Below are positions 11,959 through 23,585 of a DNA stretch of 64,000 bases, piece by piece; the stretch's first letter is position 1; the number at the start of each line of letters is the position of its first letter. The notes under the pieces were generated by a model. It did not search any database. It was not told the origin of the DNA and saw only the letters and a list, made by a program, of their open reading frames with translations. The DNA is from Cycas panzhihuaensis. Lineage: Eukaryota; Cycadophyta. The DNA is taken from positions 173,917,741 to 173,981,740 of the forward strand of contig CM041465.1 of NCBI GenBank assembly GCA_023213395.1. Reading direction: 5' to 3'. Made by a program: the position numbers and the translations under genes.

Positions 11959-12054
11959 ATCTTTGGAAATGGTTCAATATGACTTTGCGAGATCGACGAA
12001 CCCCTGCTACCAACACTAGTGAATGACAGCCGACTAAAACCCTATAACAACTAG
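11959..12054 (+). pseudogene. GX integrase C-terminal end
   Basis: Reads IFGNGSI.L.EID, then PLLPTLVNDSRLKPYNN and a stop at 12052. This is the last part of gypsy integrase, matching the same segment in G2 (21560-21650) and G5 (61540-61620). The upstream part of GX pol is cut away by C1. Confidence 0.8.
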
Positions 12055-12477
12055 GGTATGTCAATTTATATACCTACCAGTTACACTGCACGTACCAGAA
12101 AAGTATGCTAACAGCTACGCAAGGATAAAAAGGTATGAAAAGTACCAAAATAGACTATACGTACCAAAAACATACACTATCAAGTACACAAAGAATAAAG
12201 AACGGAAAAGAGACAAATATATTATACGTAACTGCAAGCATTCCTACGCAATATGCGTAGCGAATAACAAAGATTGTATGTGTCAAATTCTCCAATCAAC
12301 TGCCAATTTGCCAAAGGAGAAAGCCGAGGAAGCAAGTGTAGCTTTTCCAAGGACAAAGATCAAACATTCCAATGGAGGGAACCCATATGTTCCCAGACGA
12401 TACGCATTCAGGGTTTTCGTACTCATTCTCCCTATCAGTACTTGTATTGCTTCCTCTTTTTCCATTTTGTGCCCAGA
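12055..12477 (+). repeat. GX pol-aORF spacer with hairpin units and possible 3' splice site
   Basis: Contains copies of the CGTACC-type hairpin unit (near 12088, 12158 and 12228, spaced about 70 bases). Just before the aORF comes a pyrimidine-rich run (12440-12470) ending in CCCAG immediately before the ATG at 12478. No other gene seen. Confidence 0.65.
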
Positions 12478-13473
12478 ATGAAGACAGTAGGTTGCCAAGA
12501 GACATTTATACCCAAATTGAAGAAGGAGTTGGAAGGACTACCCTCTGTGTTTAAAGCAAAAATTAAGCAATCAAGGTGGGGAGAATATATGTACCTGAGT
12601 CCATTATATTGGAACCCAGAGTTAATGGAGAGTATATTAGTGGAATTCAAAAAAGATATCAAGAAAATTAAGCTTGATGTAGACATTACTCATTAGATTA
12701 CACGACTTCCCAAGGAGGGGAAGCTCCCATCATCTACTAGACGGGTAAAGGTTGACCGTGAGACTTGCTTAAGAGAATATTGCCAAGAACAAGCACAAAT
12801 CCTATCAGGAGGAATACGAGTTGTAGACACCAAAGAAATGAGGCTATAGTAGGTGGCCAAAATCATAAACACAAGATTCCTATCCAAAAGGAAATATATA
12901 TACATTCCAAGGGAAATGATGCCAATATTGACAAAAAACCGTGATGGAGAACAACGCCCAAGAGTACAACCTCCCCAAACACCTATTCACCGACATGAAC
13001 CATTAATTAAATAGTGGGTAGATGCCATTCCAGAAAACACCCAAGACATGGAGATCAAGCGAAGAGTAAAGAAGGAAATGACAAAAATTCTAAAATGATT
13101 ACAACAGATACTTGGTTCCTCTATTCCACACCATGCCAAACAAGTGGTACACGGGAGTACCAAAAGGAAACAACATGCAGAGGAACAAGAGGAAGAGGCT
13201 GAAATAGAACCTTCACTAGAAGAATGGGAACAATTTCCTCCCACAATGGAGATGGGGGAAACTTCCTCTCAACCATCCTAGGCAGAAGGGAAAGTACAGC
13301 AGATTTTTCATATGATTGAGGAGCTAGAAGCAAGATATAAGGCAGAAATAGTAGCCCTACAACAGAAAATTAAGGAGAAAGGCACCATCACTGCGACCCT
13401 CACTCAAATAAATGAAGAAATATTGGCAACACGTGATGCAGTAGCAAAGCAAAGGTAGCAGGGACAGCCTTAG
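12478..13473 (+). pseudogene. GX aORF
   Basis: Homologue of the aORF in G2, G3, G4 and G5. The start MKTVGCQE and PKLKKELEGLPS are conserved, then RFLSKRKYIYI. About 36 residues carrying the NWSEF and HPSLL blocks are deleted after NRDGEQ. The C-terminal part has a basic patch (STKRK), an acidic stretch and a coiled coil (KAEIVALQQKIKEKG). In-frame stops near 12696, 12849, 13014 and 13098 make it a pseudogene. The ATG at 12478 is chosen because it aligns with the start of the other copies. Confidence 0.75.
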
Positions 13474-13558
13474 GACAAAGTAGAGGAGAAGAACACCCAA
13501 ATTTTGAAATTTTGAAGTAAGCAAGGATGCTCAACCCTTTTTGTTAACCTGTGATAGA

Positions 13559-13960
13559 TATTGGGGTTATTTTTGGCATGTATGATACTTTGGACCAAGG
13601 AAAACTAGGAATGCATGCTTGAACTGACATAGAGAATGCAAGTACGTACATCTCGCAGACTATATAGAGGTACACATGAAGGGAATCCAACAACAAGTCC
13701 AGAAAACATGCTCTCGGGGTACATAATATAGGATATGTACCTTTCGAGTACGATTGCAGATAGGAACGTATCAAGTACGCACAAAAGGGTACTCAGTACG
13801 CATGACCAGTACAGACCCAGAACTCCCAAATTCGATAACGTCAACCCGAGAACACATACATACAGACATACAGATGGTCAAAGATTGATTAAGAAGTATA
13901 ATCATGCTTTAAAGTGACAAGGTGTGATTTGTAAAGGGAATGGTTATGACTATAGGTCAT
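13559..13960 (+). repeat. GX/G4 LTR, left part (split by G2)
   Basis: The start is set by alignment of gtgatagaTATTGGGG with the G2 3' LTR border gggatagaTGTTGGG; the terminal TG is mutated to TA. It contains an ACTATATAG TATA-like box near 13658 and several GTAC motifs. It ends at 13960 with GTCAT, the left copy of the G2 target duplication, and continues at 24330. Confidence 0.75.
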
Positions 13961-14708
13961 TGTTGGGACATATTTTGGCACACTAGGCTATGTGGGAACC
14001 AGATGTAGGCTGTGTAATCACTAAAGTGCAAGTGCAGACCATACGAAGGTACGTATGACATGAAAAGAAGAAGAAATCAACATTCTAGGTACGTATGACA
14101 GGTGTGTACCTAAACATGTATGCAATACAGAATACAAACCATTTGCGGTAGGCAAGCAAACAGCAAGGGTACGCATGACAAAGTTGGACCAAAGGATACC
14201 AAGAATGATGACATTAGCACCAAGGATGTACATACAGACGTACAGATGGAAAGGCAACAATTAAAGGTAACTAATCAAGTGATTAACGAAAGGGTACATA
14301 CAAGGCTCAAAGGGTACGGTTATGACAGGGAGTCATAACCCTTCAGCGAAAAGACACCAAGAAGGCACATTAAGAGGAGCTTGCAACGAGTGAGAGTCGA
14401 GCATTCAACACACATGGTGGTACAGTAGCCAATACGCATATCCAGTGGTACGGAGCAGGATACAGCAGCTGCATTCCGTGATGCATACCTTCTAGGAATG
14501 TATATGACAGAATCCAGTGTATATGGCTGGAATGTATAGGGAATATATTCCAGTTGTGTGTAATATGTGACCTTATTATATGGAATTATGAATAAATCTG
14601 TGATGATCGAAGTGTATGAAGCATGTTGACTACATCCTAGACTACACTACCAGTGATTCCTTGACAAGTGTACCAATCTTAGTAGGGAGATCATGTAAGA
14701 AGTCAACA
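13961..14708 (+). repeat. G2 5' LTR
   Basis: Starts TGTTGGGACA and ends AAGTCAACA. It carries GGTACGTATGACA motifs, a TTATTATATGG box near 14572 and an AATAAA polyadenylation signal at 14591-14596. It is followed by one spacer base and the primer site. Confidence 0.92.
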
Positions 14709-14709
14709 T

Positions 14710-14722
14710 TGGTTTCGTTGCC
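14710..14722 (+). promoter_or_regulatory. G2 primer binding site, tRNA-Glu
   Basis: TGGTTTCGTTGCC, one mismatch from TGGTTCCGTTGCC, the complement of the 3' end of plant tRNA-Glu as I remember it (..GGCAACGGAACCA). G3 has the exact version at the same place. Confidence 0.75.
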
Positions 14723-14849
14723 TACGTCCACTGAAGAAGGACTAGGGCCAGGAGTTTCATAAGGGGAGAATGTTCAAAGGACAAAGGACCCTAGCTATCG
14801 TCGTGATGGCAGGTTATAACTAAGCCTTCGACAGCCAGGGGGCCTTACA

Positions 14850-16126
14850 ATGCCACCTAAGAGGCCTTCGAAGGTGGGAGAGCCACAAAAGGATACTTCA
14901 CCTAAGGGAAAATAAACAAGCAGACAAAGGGCATTACGATGGTCAAAGGAGTCAAAATTAAGAAGGGCAAAAAGATTAAGTTTGCATAATAATGAGACTA
15001 AGGGACAGTCTGTTGAAGAATCTGAGGCAAGTGGAGCCCAAACGCCTCAAGAGCAAAGAGAGGCAAATCATGGCAAGCAAATGGTACTAACACCTGCCCC
15101 AATCAAGTATGACCTTTTAAGCCCAGAAAAGGAGGAAAAACCAAAAGTAAATGAGGATCATAACGACGCCCTAAGGAAGGAGGAGAATACACCTGTGGAT
15201 GATACCCCGAAGGACCTAAGTGATAACAAGAAGAAGGCAAAGGAAGGTCCCTCGACATATTGGGAGAATAAATTAACAAGGCAACGTTTTGAGGATTCAT
15301 CGGATAGGGGGTCTGAGCAATCGTATATAGTGGTCACACCATTGACAGTACATGTGCCAGGAGTACCAGAGCCAATACATCTGAAAACGCCATTCAAGAA
15401 TCCCCTATTTGGAAGGGAAAGTACTACATTAAGCACCCCACATACACCACCTAAAGTGAAGGGTGGATAAGGAGTAAAATCCTTTGAGGAGGCAAAAGGA
15501 GAAGGATCACCACTAGCGGGGACACCAGTGCAGTCACCTAGGATGGACGACTTCAAGGATTTTGGTAAATTGATCTCCAACGACACCTCAGACACAGCAG
15601 AGCATATATATTTATTCCAAAACTTTATCAATGTAAAGAAAATCATAGACGATGATGAAATAAAAGCAAGATTTGTTTGCACACTGAGGGGAGTACCATT
15701 GGCATGGTACTAAGAGTTGAATAAGAAAAAAACATGGGCCAATATAAAGAAATCCTTTGAGGAAAGGTTTCAGAAGTTCTGAAGCAACGAAGCTATGGAA
15801 ATTGCCCTAAGGGAAATAAAGCAAAGATCGGGTCAATCAATACTAACTTACATCAGCCATATGAAAATCATTGTTGCCAATATGATCAATGAAACAGTGA
15901 CAGATCACAACATGAAGAATTATTTTGTTAGAGGATTAAACGAAAAGTTAAGGTCTATGATGCATGCACATCCACTGAAATCATTCAAAAATGCCCAAGA
16001 GTTGGCACTGGATTTTGAAACAGAGATAGATGCCCAAGCCGGAGGGCACGATCCCCTTCTACTAAGATTACAAGAAGAAATAAGGGAAATGAAGCAAAAC
16101 CAGCATAATCAACCCTTCTGTTAGGT
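14850..16126 (+). pseudogene. G2 gag, first capsid domain
   Basis: Starts at ATG 14850 (MPPKRPSK.., the same start as G3 gag). It has a long charged N-terminal region, then the capsid-like domain at about 15540-15990: FGKLISNDTSD, TLRGVPLAWY, then ERFQKF and LREIKQRSGQSILTYIS. This matches the retrotransposon gag pattern TL.G....W......W..F...F..RF. In-frame stops occur near 14911, 15468 and 15711, and one before QVEILEE (16122). Gag would build the RNA-containing particle. Confidence 0.85.
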
Positions 16127-16245
16127 GGAAATCTTAGAAGAAGAATCATAAGTTGAAGCTCTAAGAAAGGAAGTAGCAGGACTTGAGATAAGAAACAACA
16201 AAGAGGAGGAAATAGTAAAGAAAAAGAAAGACCGAGAATTTAAAG

Positions 16246-17060
16246 TTGAGAAATGGTGCCATATCTGCGAAGAAAGTTCACACACAACCAAGGAATGTGA
16301 AATTAATTCGAAAAATAATGCAATGCACCAAAAGGATAAATGGTGCCATATATGTGATATGGATAGTCACACAACCAAGGATTGTTTTTACAACCCTAGA
16401 GAAAGGGCTTACAGAGGACGAGGTAGGGGAAGAGGAGGCAACCCACCTCAAAATATATACACAACAAGGAGTACACAGAAATCCTCAAAGAAAAGGCAAC
16501 CAATAGGGAGATGTCTGATATGTCTACAATTCACGCATTGGAAATCGGAATGCCCAACTACATAGGAGTATGAACACAAACTGTTTGTATGCAACAATTG
16601 TGGGCCAAGCGAGCATAGAACGAAAGATTGCAAGGGAAAAGCAAAATCAACTAATTTAATGACTATCATCCCAAGGAGCAGCAAAAATGTAAAACTCCAA
16701 AAGAAACAAAAAGAGAAAATGGATGAGGGGTACCCAAACCCACAAACCAAGATAAATAGATTCAAACAAGCAAAGCAGGTATTAGAAGAATTAGCCCAAA
16801 CTGAGGCCATGCTACCAGTGGGCAAACCAGAAACAAAACACGTATACGTAAGAAAAAATAGACAAAAGGAGAAAGAAAAAGTACCAGAGGAACAGAAAAC
16901 ACAACCTCAAATGGTACAAATGGAGGAATTATTTAAGGGGTTATCGGCAGAAGATATTCCACAGATGTTGTTGTTAATGGAAAACCTGGTCAAACAATTG
17001 CAATTAACAATCCCTTTATGTCAAGTAATAGATTGGATCAAAGGAGGGATACTACAATGA
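16246..17060 (+). pseudogene. G2 gag, four CCHC zinc knuckles and linker
   Basis: Four CX2CX4HX4C knuckles in one frame: CHICEESSHTTKEC (from 16257), CHICDMDSHTTKDC (16344), CLICLQFTHWKSEC (16512) and CNNCGPSEHRTKDC (about 16591). A basic RGRGRGRGG patch lies between the second and third, and one stop at 16564 between the third and fourth. The linker downstream (16659-17060) is lysine rich and has an EELFKGL, IPQMLLLMENLVKQLQ segment conserved in G3 and G4. Zinc knuckles bind the element RNA; four in tandem is more than usual. Confidence 0.85.
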
Positions 17061-17470
17061 CAAGAAATCACTCAAAGTTTAAAGAAAGTAATGCCATACT
17101 TTGACATGGACTCAATGGTAACAATCATTATATTACAAGAAAATTTTTCAAGGGTAATCGTGGATGGAGAAGCCGCTGTGAATGTATTACCAACCTCGAC
17201 ATGGCGAAAGTTGGGAAGCCCAAAACTAGAAGCAGCTACTTATTCACTAAAGTTGGCAAATGAATTGTTGGTAAGACCAGTGGGGAAACTCGCCAACATC
17301 AAGGTGGATGTGGCAAGGATTGTTGTAAGAATTAATTTCACGATTGTAGAAACGGAAAAGGGTGCAACACCCTATCCAGCCTTGTTGGGAAGACCATGGT
17401 TGTACAAAACACAGTGTCTCCAAAGCTGGAGAGACGTAAACCTTTACATTGTCAGATGCAGGGAATGAAG
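17061..17470 (+). pseudogene. G2 aspartic protease
   Basis: Retropepsin-like domain: VIVDGEAAVNVLPTSTW with the catalytic Asp, then LKLANELLV, and YPALLGRPWL near the end. The motif is D-G-E-A here and D-G-G-A in G3, instead of the common D-(S/T)-G-A. It is followed by a one-base frame change (about 17430) into the next domain. It would mature the polyprotein. Confidence 0.85.
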
Positions 17471-18830
17471 TGGTACTTCCGATGCTGGGAAAAAATTCGA
17501 TTGAAGTAATACCAGATGACAGTTCAAGCACGACCATTGCGAGTGAAGAAATGGCATCTTCATTTGATGAAGGGAATCTATACCATACAGCTGAAGAACC
17601 AACCAAGATGATCAATCTTCAAGAAATAGAGCCAACCTACTTCAAAGAAATCTACAACTCTTCTGCCGACGAAAATGGGATGAAATTCGTAGATTATTGG
17701 TTGCAGGATGCCTATGAAGTTAATTCTCCTTCTTATAGATGTAATTTACTATCTAAATATGTAATTGATGACATTAACGATAATTCAAAATCTTTTGAGT
17801 ATATGGAAACCAACAGTAGCATAGAAAATAGTATGGAAAATGCTAACGACCTGACCCAAGACCTAAACCCCCCTATTCCTAATATACCTAGTTTATTTCA
17901 TAACTCTATAATATCTAGTAATAATCCTAATCCCTACTCTGCCTTAGGCGTGGGTCCTAAGGTAGATTACCTATCCCCACCCCTAGTACAACCCGAGGAA
18001 GGAAGTAGCAATCCTTCCTCATCCTCTTTAGAGGTATACCCACCTAGCGATCGGTCCCTTCCAACAATTGGTGCCAAATCCAAGGAAATGGAAGGGGAAC
18101 CAACAAAACATACCTCTAGAGACTCAGGTCTAGGTAGTAGGGTAACCATCCCTGAGGAAAGAAACTTCGAAATCTACATTGGAGATTATGTCAAACCCTT
18201 TTATGGAGATCAACTATATGGAACTACCCATCTTACCCATTGCATAGAATATTGGATAGAATAAGAAAATTGGGACAAAAGTCAATGGCAGAAAGATCTA
18301 ATACTAACCTTGTGAGGGACAACATGGTGTTGGTACTTAGCCCACCAAGCTACCTTCTAGGGATGGAAGGAATTACAAGCAGCATTTAGAGCACGATTTG
18401 GCCAACCCAAACAACTAAACACTCCATTATTCCATGTAGGGAAATGCCCTAACAAACATATTCGGAAGTGTAAGCAAGAGTGGATATTCTTAAGTCTACT
18501 AAAGAAAATATGGAGCAACCTCTTCTACCACACCTTAGGTCAGGTGACAAGGGAGTGGCTCTTAGGGAAAGAACGAAACCTAGATATAACATGCGGAAAC
18601 CTTAAAAAATCTTTTATAAAAACTTTTTCACATTCATCAGAGGATAAGAACATTGATAAGATACTCAAGGGTATTAGGAGATTAAGTATGAACCTAGAAC
18701 AAGGAGCCATATCATCAGTACACAAGGCGAAAGAAGAATCAAAAGATGAAGGAAAAGAGAAAATTCCTAGTTATCATGCGGAGTTCACCAAGATCAATTT
18801 TGATGAAAGAGAAATAGAAGATACCCCCGC
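17471..18830 (+). pseudogene. G2 second capsid-like region between protease and RT
   Basis: After a low-complexity linker rich in Asn, Ser and Pro (to about 18160) comes YVKPFYGDQLYGTTHLTHC, then two successive copies of the capsid pattern. Copy a (18286-18399): W..DLILTL.G..W.WYLAH......W..L...F..RF. Copy b (18511-18627): W.N.FYHTLG.....WLLG.......C.NLK.SFIKTF. Both keep spacing and frame, and equivalents exist in G3 and G4. Three in-frame stops (18262, 18313, 18358) make this copy non-functional. The similarity to gag is by eye; role unknown, perhaps extra particle subunits. Confidence 0.7.
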
Positions 18831-18899
18831 TCGTAAAATAGGAGACAAGAAGGATATTGAAACAGCCAAGCTGAAAACAACTGGAATTAATGTGAAAAG

Positions 18900-20320
18900 T
18901 AGGGAGGAACCTAAAACTATTCAGATTGGAGATTACTGGGATGACCAAACGATAGCAAAAGCTCAGCAACTGTTTGAAGAGTTTCGTGACGTATTTGTGT
19001 GGTCATATAAGGATCTAAAGGGTATTCCCCCGGAGGTTGGAATTCACCATATCGACTTGATCCAAGGAGCCGAGCTAGTAAAACAAAGACCATACCGGAT
19101 GAACTCCAAATATAAAGAAAAAGTAAAAGCAAAATTAGATAAACTGTTGGAAGTAGGATATATTTATGAAATCGACTACAGAGACTAGGTGAGCCCTGTA
19201 GTAGTAGTTTCAAAAAAGAATGGAAAAATACGTGTCTGTGTCGATTACAGACAATTGAACAAGGATACGAAGAAAAATCTCTTTTTGTTACCCTTTACGG
19301 AGGATATTTTGGAAGTCGTGGGAGGAAACGAAATATATTCTTTCACCAACAGATTTAGTGGATATAACCAGGTACAGATCGCCCCCAAAGACCAGGCGAA
19401 AACCATGTTTTTAATAGAATGGGGAACATATGCCTACAAAGTGATGTCATTCGGTCTTACAAACGCTTCAACCACATTCCAGAGGATAGTAATCAACATA
19501 TTCCGTAAAATGATTGGTGAAAAGGTGGCAGTATTTCTAGAAGATTGGACATTATACGGTTTTATGAAAAATCATATGGAGAATCTTAGAGAAATGTTGC
19601 AAACATGTCGAGAAACTAAGCTATGTTTGAACCTAGAGAAGTGCACCTTTCTGGTACAATTTGGAAACTTATTGGGCCATATAGTAAGTAAGGAAGAATT
19701 GTTAATGGACCCAGCTAAGGTATCTGCAATTCTACATTTTCCGTTACCGCTCACGAGGAGACAATTGAAAGGATTCTTGGGATTAACCAAATATTATAGA
19801 AAATTCATTAGGGGGTACGCATGCATATCAGGACCCCTCGAGGAACTATTGAAAAAGGATGTTGAGTGGGAATGGAATGAAGAACAGCAACAGGCATTCG
19901 AAGCATTAAAAAGGGCTATAATCTCAACACCTATACTGCAATTTCCCGATTGGAAGAAATTCTTCCATGTACACATCAACGCCTCGCAGTATGCCATTAG
20001 ATGCATTTTAGCACAACCAAGTGATGATAAAATGGACCATCCGATATATTTTGCAAGTCGAAAACTTACAAATGCAGTATTGAATTACACCACAACGGAA
20101 AGAGAAGTACTCAGAATGGTGTATGCATTGCAGAAATTCCGACATTATCTATTGTCAAACCCATTCCTATTTTCCGTCGACCATCAAGCACTTACATACC
20201 TAGTGAATAAACCACTAATGAGGGGACGGATTAGCAGGTGGTTAATGTTATTCCAAGAATTCTCATTTAAAATCATTGTGAAATCGAGAAAAACTCACAT
20301 TATACCAAATCAATGATCAA
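18900..20320 (+). pseudogene. G2 reverse transcriptase and RNase H
   Basis: Entry FRDVFVWSYKDLKGIP (18979), then RPYRMNSKY. RT core 19189-19760: SPVVVVSKKNGKIRVCVDYR, then FGLTNASTTFQR. The active site VAVFLEDW has Glu for the first Asp of FLDD, which should kill polymerase activity. RNase H 19860-20316: INASQYAIRCILAQ, TTEREVLRMV, VDHQALTYLVNKP. There is a stop at 19186. It would copy the RNA into DNA. Confidence 0.9.
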
Positions 20321-20379
20321 GAATTACAAATGAAAAAAAGGTTATAAGGGTGTCAAACGACTTTCCCAACGCAGCATTA

Positions 20380-21732
20380 TTTAGTGTAGAGGCAGTACCA
20401 ACAGATTGGTATGAGGGAATATCAAAGTACTTAACAACAAGGAAAGTACCGCTAGAATTAGATCAAACGGAACAGCGAAATTTTGTGAGAAAAACATAAC
20501 CATATCAACTAATTAAAAGGGAATTATACAAATTGGGACCAGATGAGGTACTAGGTCAATGCATTAGGCCACATCAGGTTCACCTAATTATGGCCCAAGC
20601 ACATGAAAGCGTAGCAGGAGGACATATAGGAAGTTGGCGACGTGGAGAAAGATTCTAATGTCGGGATTCAGGTGGCCATCGATGTTTGAGGATGTGAGAA
20701 AATGGATTCAAGCATGCGACTATTGCCAAAGGGTTAGGAAACCTAATCAGCAGGATTTCCATCCCCTCCACCCAATCCTACCTTTGGCACCGTTCGAGAA
20801 ATGGGGACTCAATTTCGTCGGACCAATCAAACCGACCACCCGATGATCTCAAGCTCGATTTATCCTAGTGGCAACCGATTACATGACCAAATCGGTGGAA
20901 GCAAGAGCATTAAGAAAAGCAAACTTGGAAAGTACAGCACGATTCCTATACGAAGTGATTATTACACGATTTGGATGCCCATTAGAAATTGTAAGTAATC
21001 AAGGGGCCCATTTCCTCAATTAGACCATAGAGATATTAAAGTCGACTTTTATGATAAGCCATCGAAAATCCACACCATATTACCCAAGGGCAAATGGGCA
21101 AGCGAAAAGTTCAAATAAGATTATTGAGAATTGCCTACAAAAGATTTGTGATGTGGGAAGATTCGATTAGCCCGAGAAACTACCATTAGCACTATCGGCC
21201 TTCAGGACAACATATAAGAGATTGACAAGGCAAACACCATTTCAATTGTTCTATGGAACAGAGGCCATTCTTCCTAAGGAGTTTGAGATACCAAACTTAA
21301 GAACCGTTATGCAGTGTCGATTGGACGACTTCCACCCCTTACGATGGAGATTAGAAGAGTTGGTAAGACTGGAAGAAAAAAGGTATATGGCCAAATGGTT
21401 ACAGAGCATAGAAAAGCAACGACAGAAGGCGTGGCATGATCGGCATCTACACAAGCCGCCATTCAAAAAAGGTGACTAAATCCTTCTTTACGACAGCAAG
21501 TTCAAAACACACCATGGGAAACTTAAGATGAGATGGTTAGGACCCTATATCGCAGAACAAATCTTTGAAAAACGGGTCAGTACAACTTCTTGAAATCGAC
21601 GGACCATTACTACCAACCCGAGTGAATGGTAACAGATTGAAACCATATGTCAGTTGGAAGGAATTACCAACCGGATCAGCTGGTTATATCATAACGTGTT
21701 GCATGAAGTTGAGGCGAATCAGACCGCCTTAA
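20380..21732 (+). pseudogene. G2 integrase
   Basis: Zinc-binding start near 20520-20620 (HESVAGGHIG, then a frame break near 20628), CDYCQRVRKPNQQDF, then the catalytic core NFVGPIKP and YYPRANGQAKSSN. The C-terminal part has QKAWHDRHL, an MRWLGPY GPY/F motif and RLKPYVSW, stop at 21730. No chromodomain. Several stops and shifts (20845, 21021, 21476). Confidence 0.88.
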
Positions 21733-22394
21733 TACCAGAATATGATCCAATTCGGTATGGAAACAAAAAACTACAAAAAAATAAAAAAACGAAAAAAAAG
21801 AACCGTAACTCATATCACATACATAAGCAATATGGCAAATCATGAAAGGGAAGGATATACCACGACAAGAAAAACCGGAATGAAGAGAAATTTTGTCAAA
21901 AAAATCAAATTTTTGCCACACGTACCAGCAAAATACACTATACGTACTAGAAAAGTACATTACCAAGTACGCATAGTGCAAAAAAGTGAGTAAGTGAGCC
22001 AAAATACACTATACGTACCAAAAAAGTATGTTACCAGGTACGCACAGTGAAAAAAGTGAATAAGTGAACTAAATTACACTTTACGTACCTAAAAAGTACG
22101 ATGTCGAATACGCATAGAAAAAAAGGCCGAATAAGACAAATGTATATAATACGTACCTGCAAACACTCATGCATGGTACGCAATGGAAAAAGCAGGGTAA
22201 TTCGAGCCGAATTCACAACAATATATAGCCGAAGGGAATCCTCATGATTCAAGAGAACAACGGAGCAAAGATTCAACACAGATTTTGAAGATTAATTCCA
22301 AATACAGTTAACCATTCCAAAAAAGGTACGCACATAGGGTTCATATTTGCATTTCTTGGTTATGTCAGTTCTACCTCTTGAAATCCCATAGTCG
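21733..22394 (+). repeat. G2 hairpin array between pol and aORF
   Basis: Tandem units about 70 bases long, each an imperfect inverted repeat: ACACTATACGTACC on the left arm and GGTACGCA.AGTG on the right. Right arms start at 21967, 22038, 22108 and 22176. A pyrimidine-rich stretch with TTATGTCAG (22360-22368) and CCCATAG (22386-22392) precedes the aORF start. No ORF of note inside. Confidence 0.8.
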
Positions 22395-23500
22395 ATGACC
22401 ATGCAGACAGCAGGATGCCAAGAAACCTTCCTGCCTAAGCTTAGGAAGGAATTAGAAGGATTGCCTTCCCAATTCAGGGCTAAGGTTAAACAGGCAGGAT
22501 GAGGGGAATATATATACTGTAACCCTCTTTATTTTGACCAAGAACTTATGGAGAATATTCTACTGTAGCTTTAAAAGGATTTGAAGAAGGTTAAGTTGGA
22601 CACAGACATAATTTGTCTACTGACAAGACTTCCAAATGAAGGCGTAGTTCCCACAACCACTAAATGATCGAAAGTGGATCGCGAGACCTGGTTGAAGGAC
22701 TTTTGCCAAGAAAATACTCAATTAACATCGGGAGGAATTTGGGTAGCAGATATAAGCGATGCCAGATTACAATGGGCAGCCAAGATTATAAATTCAAGAT
22801 TTTTATCAAAAAGGAAATATACATACATTCCAGGGGGAATGATGCCAATACTACCGAAGATTCGGGATGGAGAAAAACTTAATTGGTCAGAATTCTTGGC
22901 AGTAAACATGACGCAACACATTCAAGAAGTGATGACATATCCATTCCGTCATCCCTCCTTGTTACTGGCTATTTTATGTTACCAGTGTCTGGGTCTACAG
23001 CTTTTGAAAACAGCTATTCCTCTTCATGAACCACTTGCAAAGCAATGGGTGAATGAATTTCTGGAGACTACCCAAGATAAAGAACTCAAGAAAAAAATAC
23101 AAAAGGAAATGACAAAAGTTCTCAAATGGCTGCAACAAACTCCAGGGACGCCTATCCCACACCCTGCCAAGCAGACAATCTGGAAAAGCAGCAAAAGAAG
23201 GAAGGATGAGGAAGAACACAAGGAGGAAGAAGAAATAAAGCCCACTTCAACAATGGGCAAAATTCCCTCCTGTAATGGAGATAGGAGAAACATCAACACC
23301 ACTTCAAACAGATGACAAATCTTGTCAAATTATTCAATTGATTAAGGAAATGGAAGAAGGGTATAGAGCAGAAATAGTTGCCCTTCAAGAAAAAAAACAA
23401 AGAAAATGATGCAATAATAACAACCCTTACCCAAATTAATGAGCAAATCTTGGCCGCAAAAGATCCACCAACAGGGCAGAGGCAACAGGAGCAGCCTTGA
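22395..23500 (+). pseudogene. G2 aORF, putative plant transposon-protein-like
   Basis: Sense ORF after integrase, expected length about 365 residues. N-terminal QTAGCQETFLPKLRKELEG, then SGGIWVADISD, LQWAAKIINSRFLSKRKYTY, NWSEFL and FRHPSLLLAILCYQC. This layout (W..(F/I)I....., G..NW.E.., HPSLL..L) resembles the PF20167 plant transposon-protein domain. Then a basic patch (SSKRRK), an acidic run (EEEHKEEEE) and a C-terminal coiled coil. No signal peptide or membrane segment, so it is not an envelope. Stops at 22501 and about 22567 and frameshifts break it. Start chosen at 22395; 22401 is an alternative. Confidence 0.75.
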
Positions 23501-23585
23501 GACAGAGAGGGGGAGGAATACTCCAAATTTTGAAATTTTTTGATGAGCAAGGATGCTCAACTCAATCATGTTGACCCGGGATAGA

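Noticed and set aside
15158-15682. 174-codon minus-strand ORF over G2 gag
   Set aside because: Antisense shadow of gag; the sense frame carries the conserved gag residues.
22395-23500. aORF as an envelope gene
   Set aside because: Position fits, but no signal peptide, hydrophobic helix or cysteine pattern is visible; the product looks soluble with a coiled coil.
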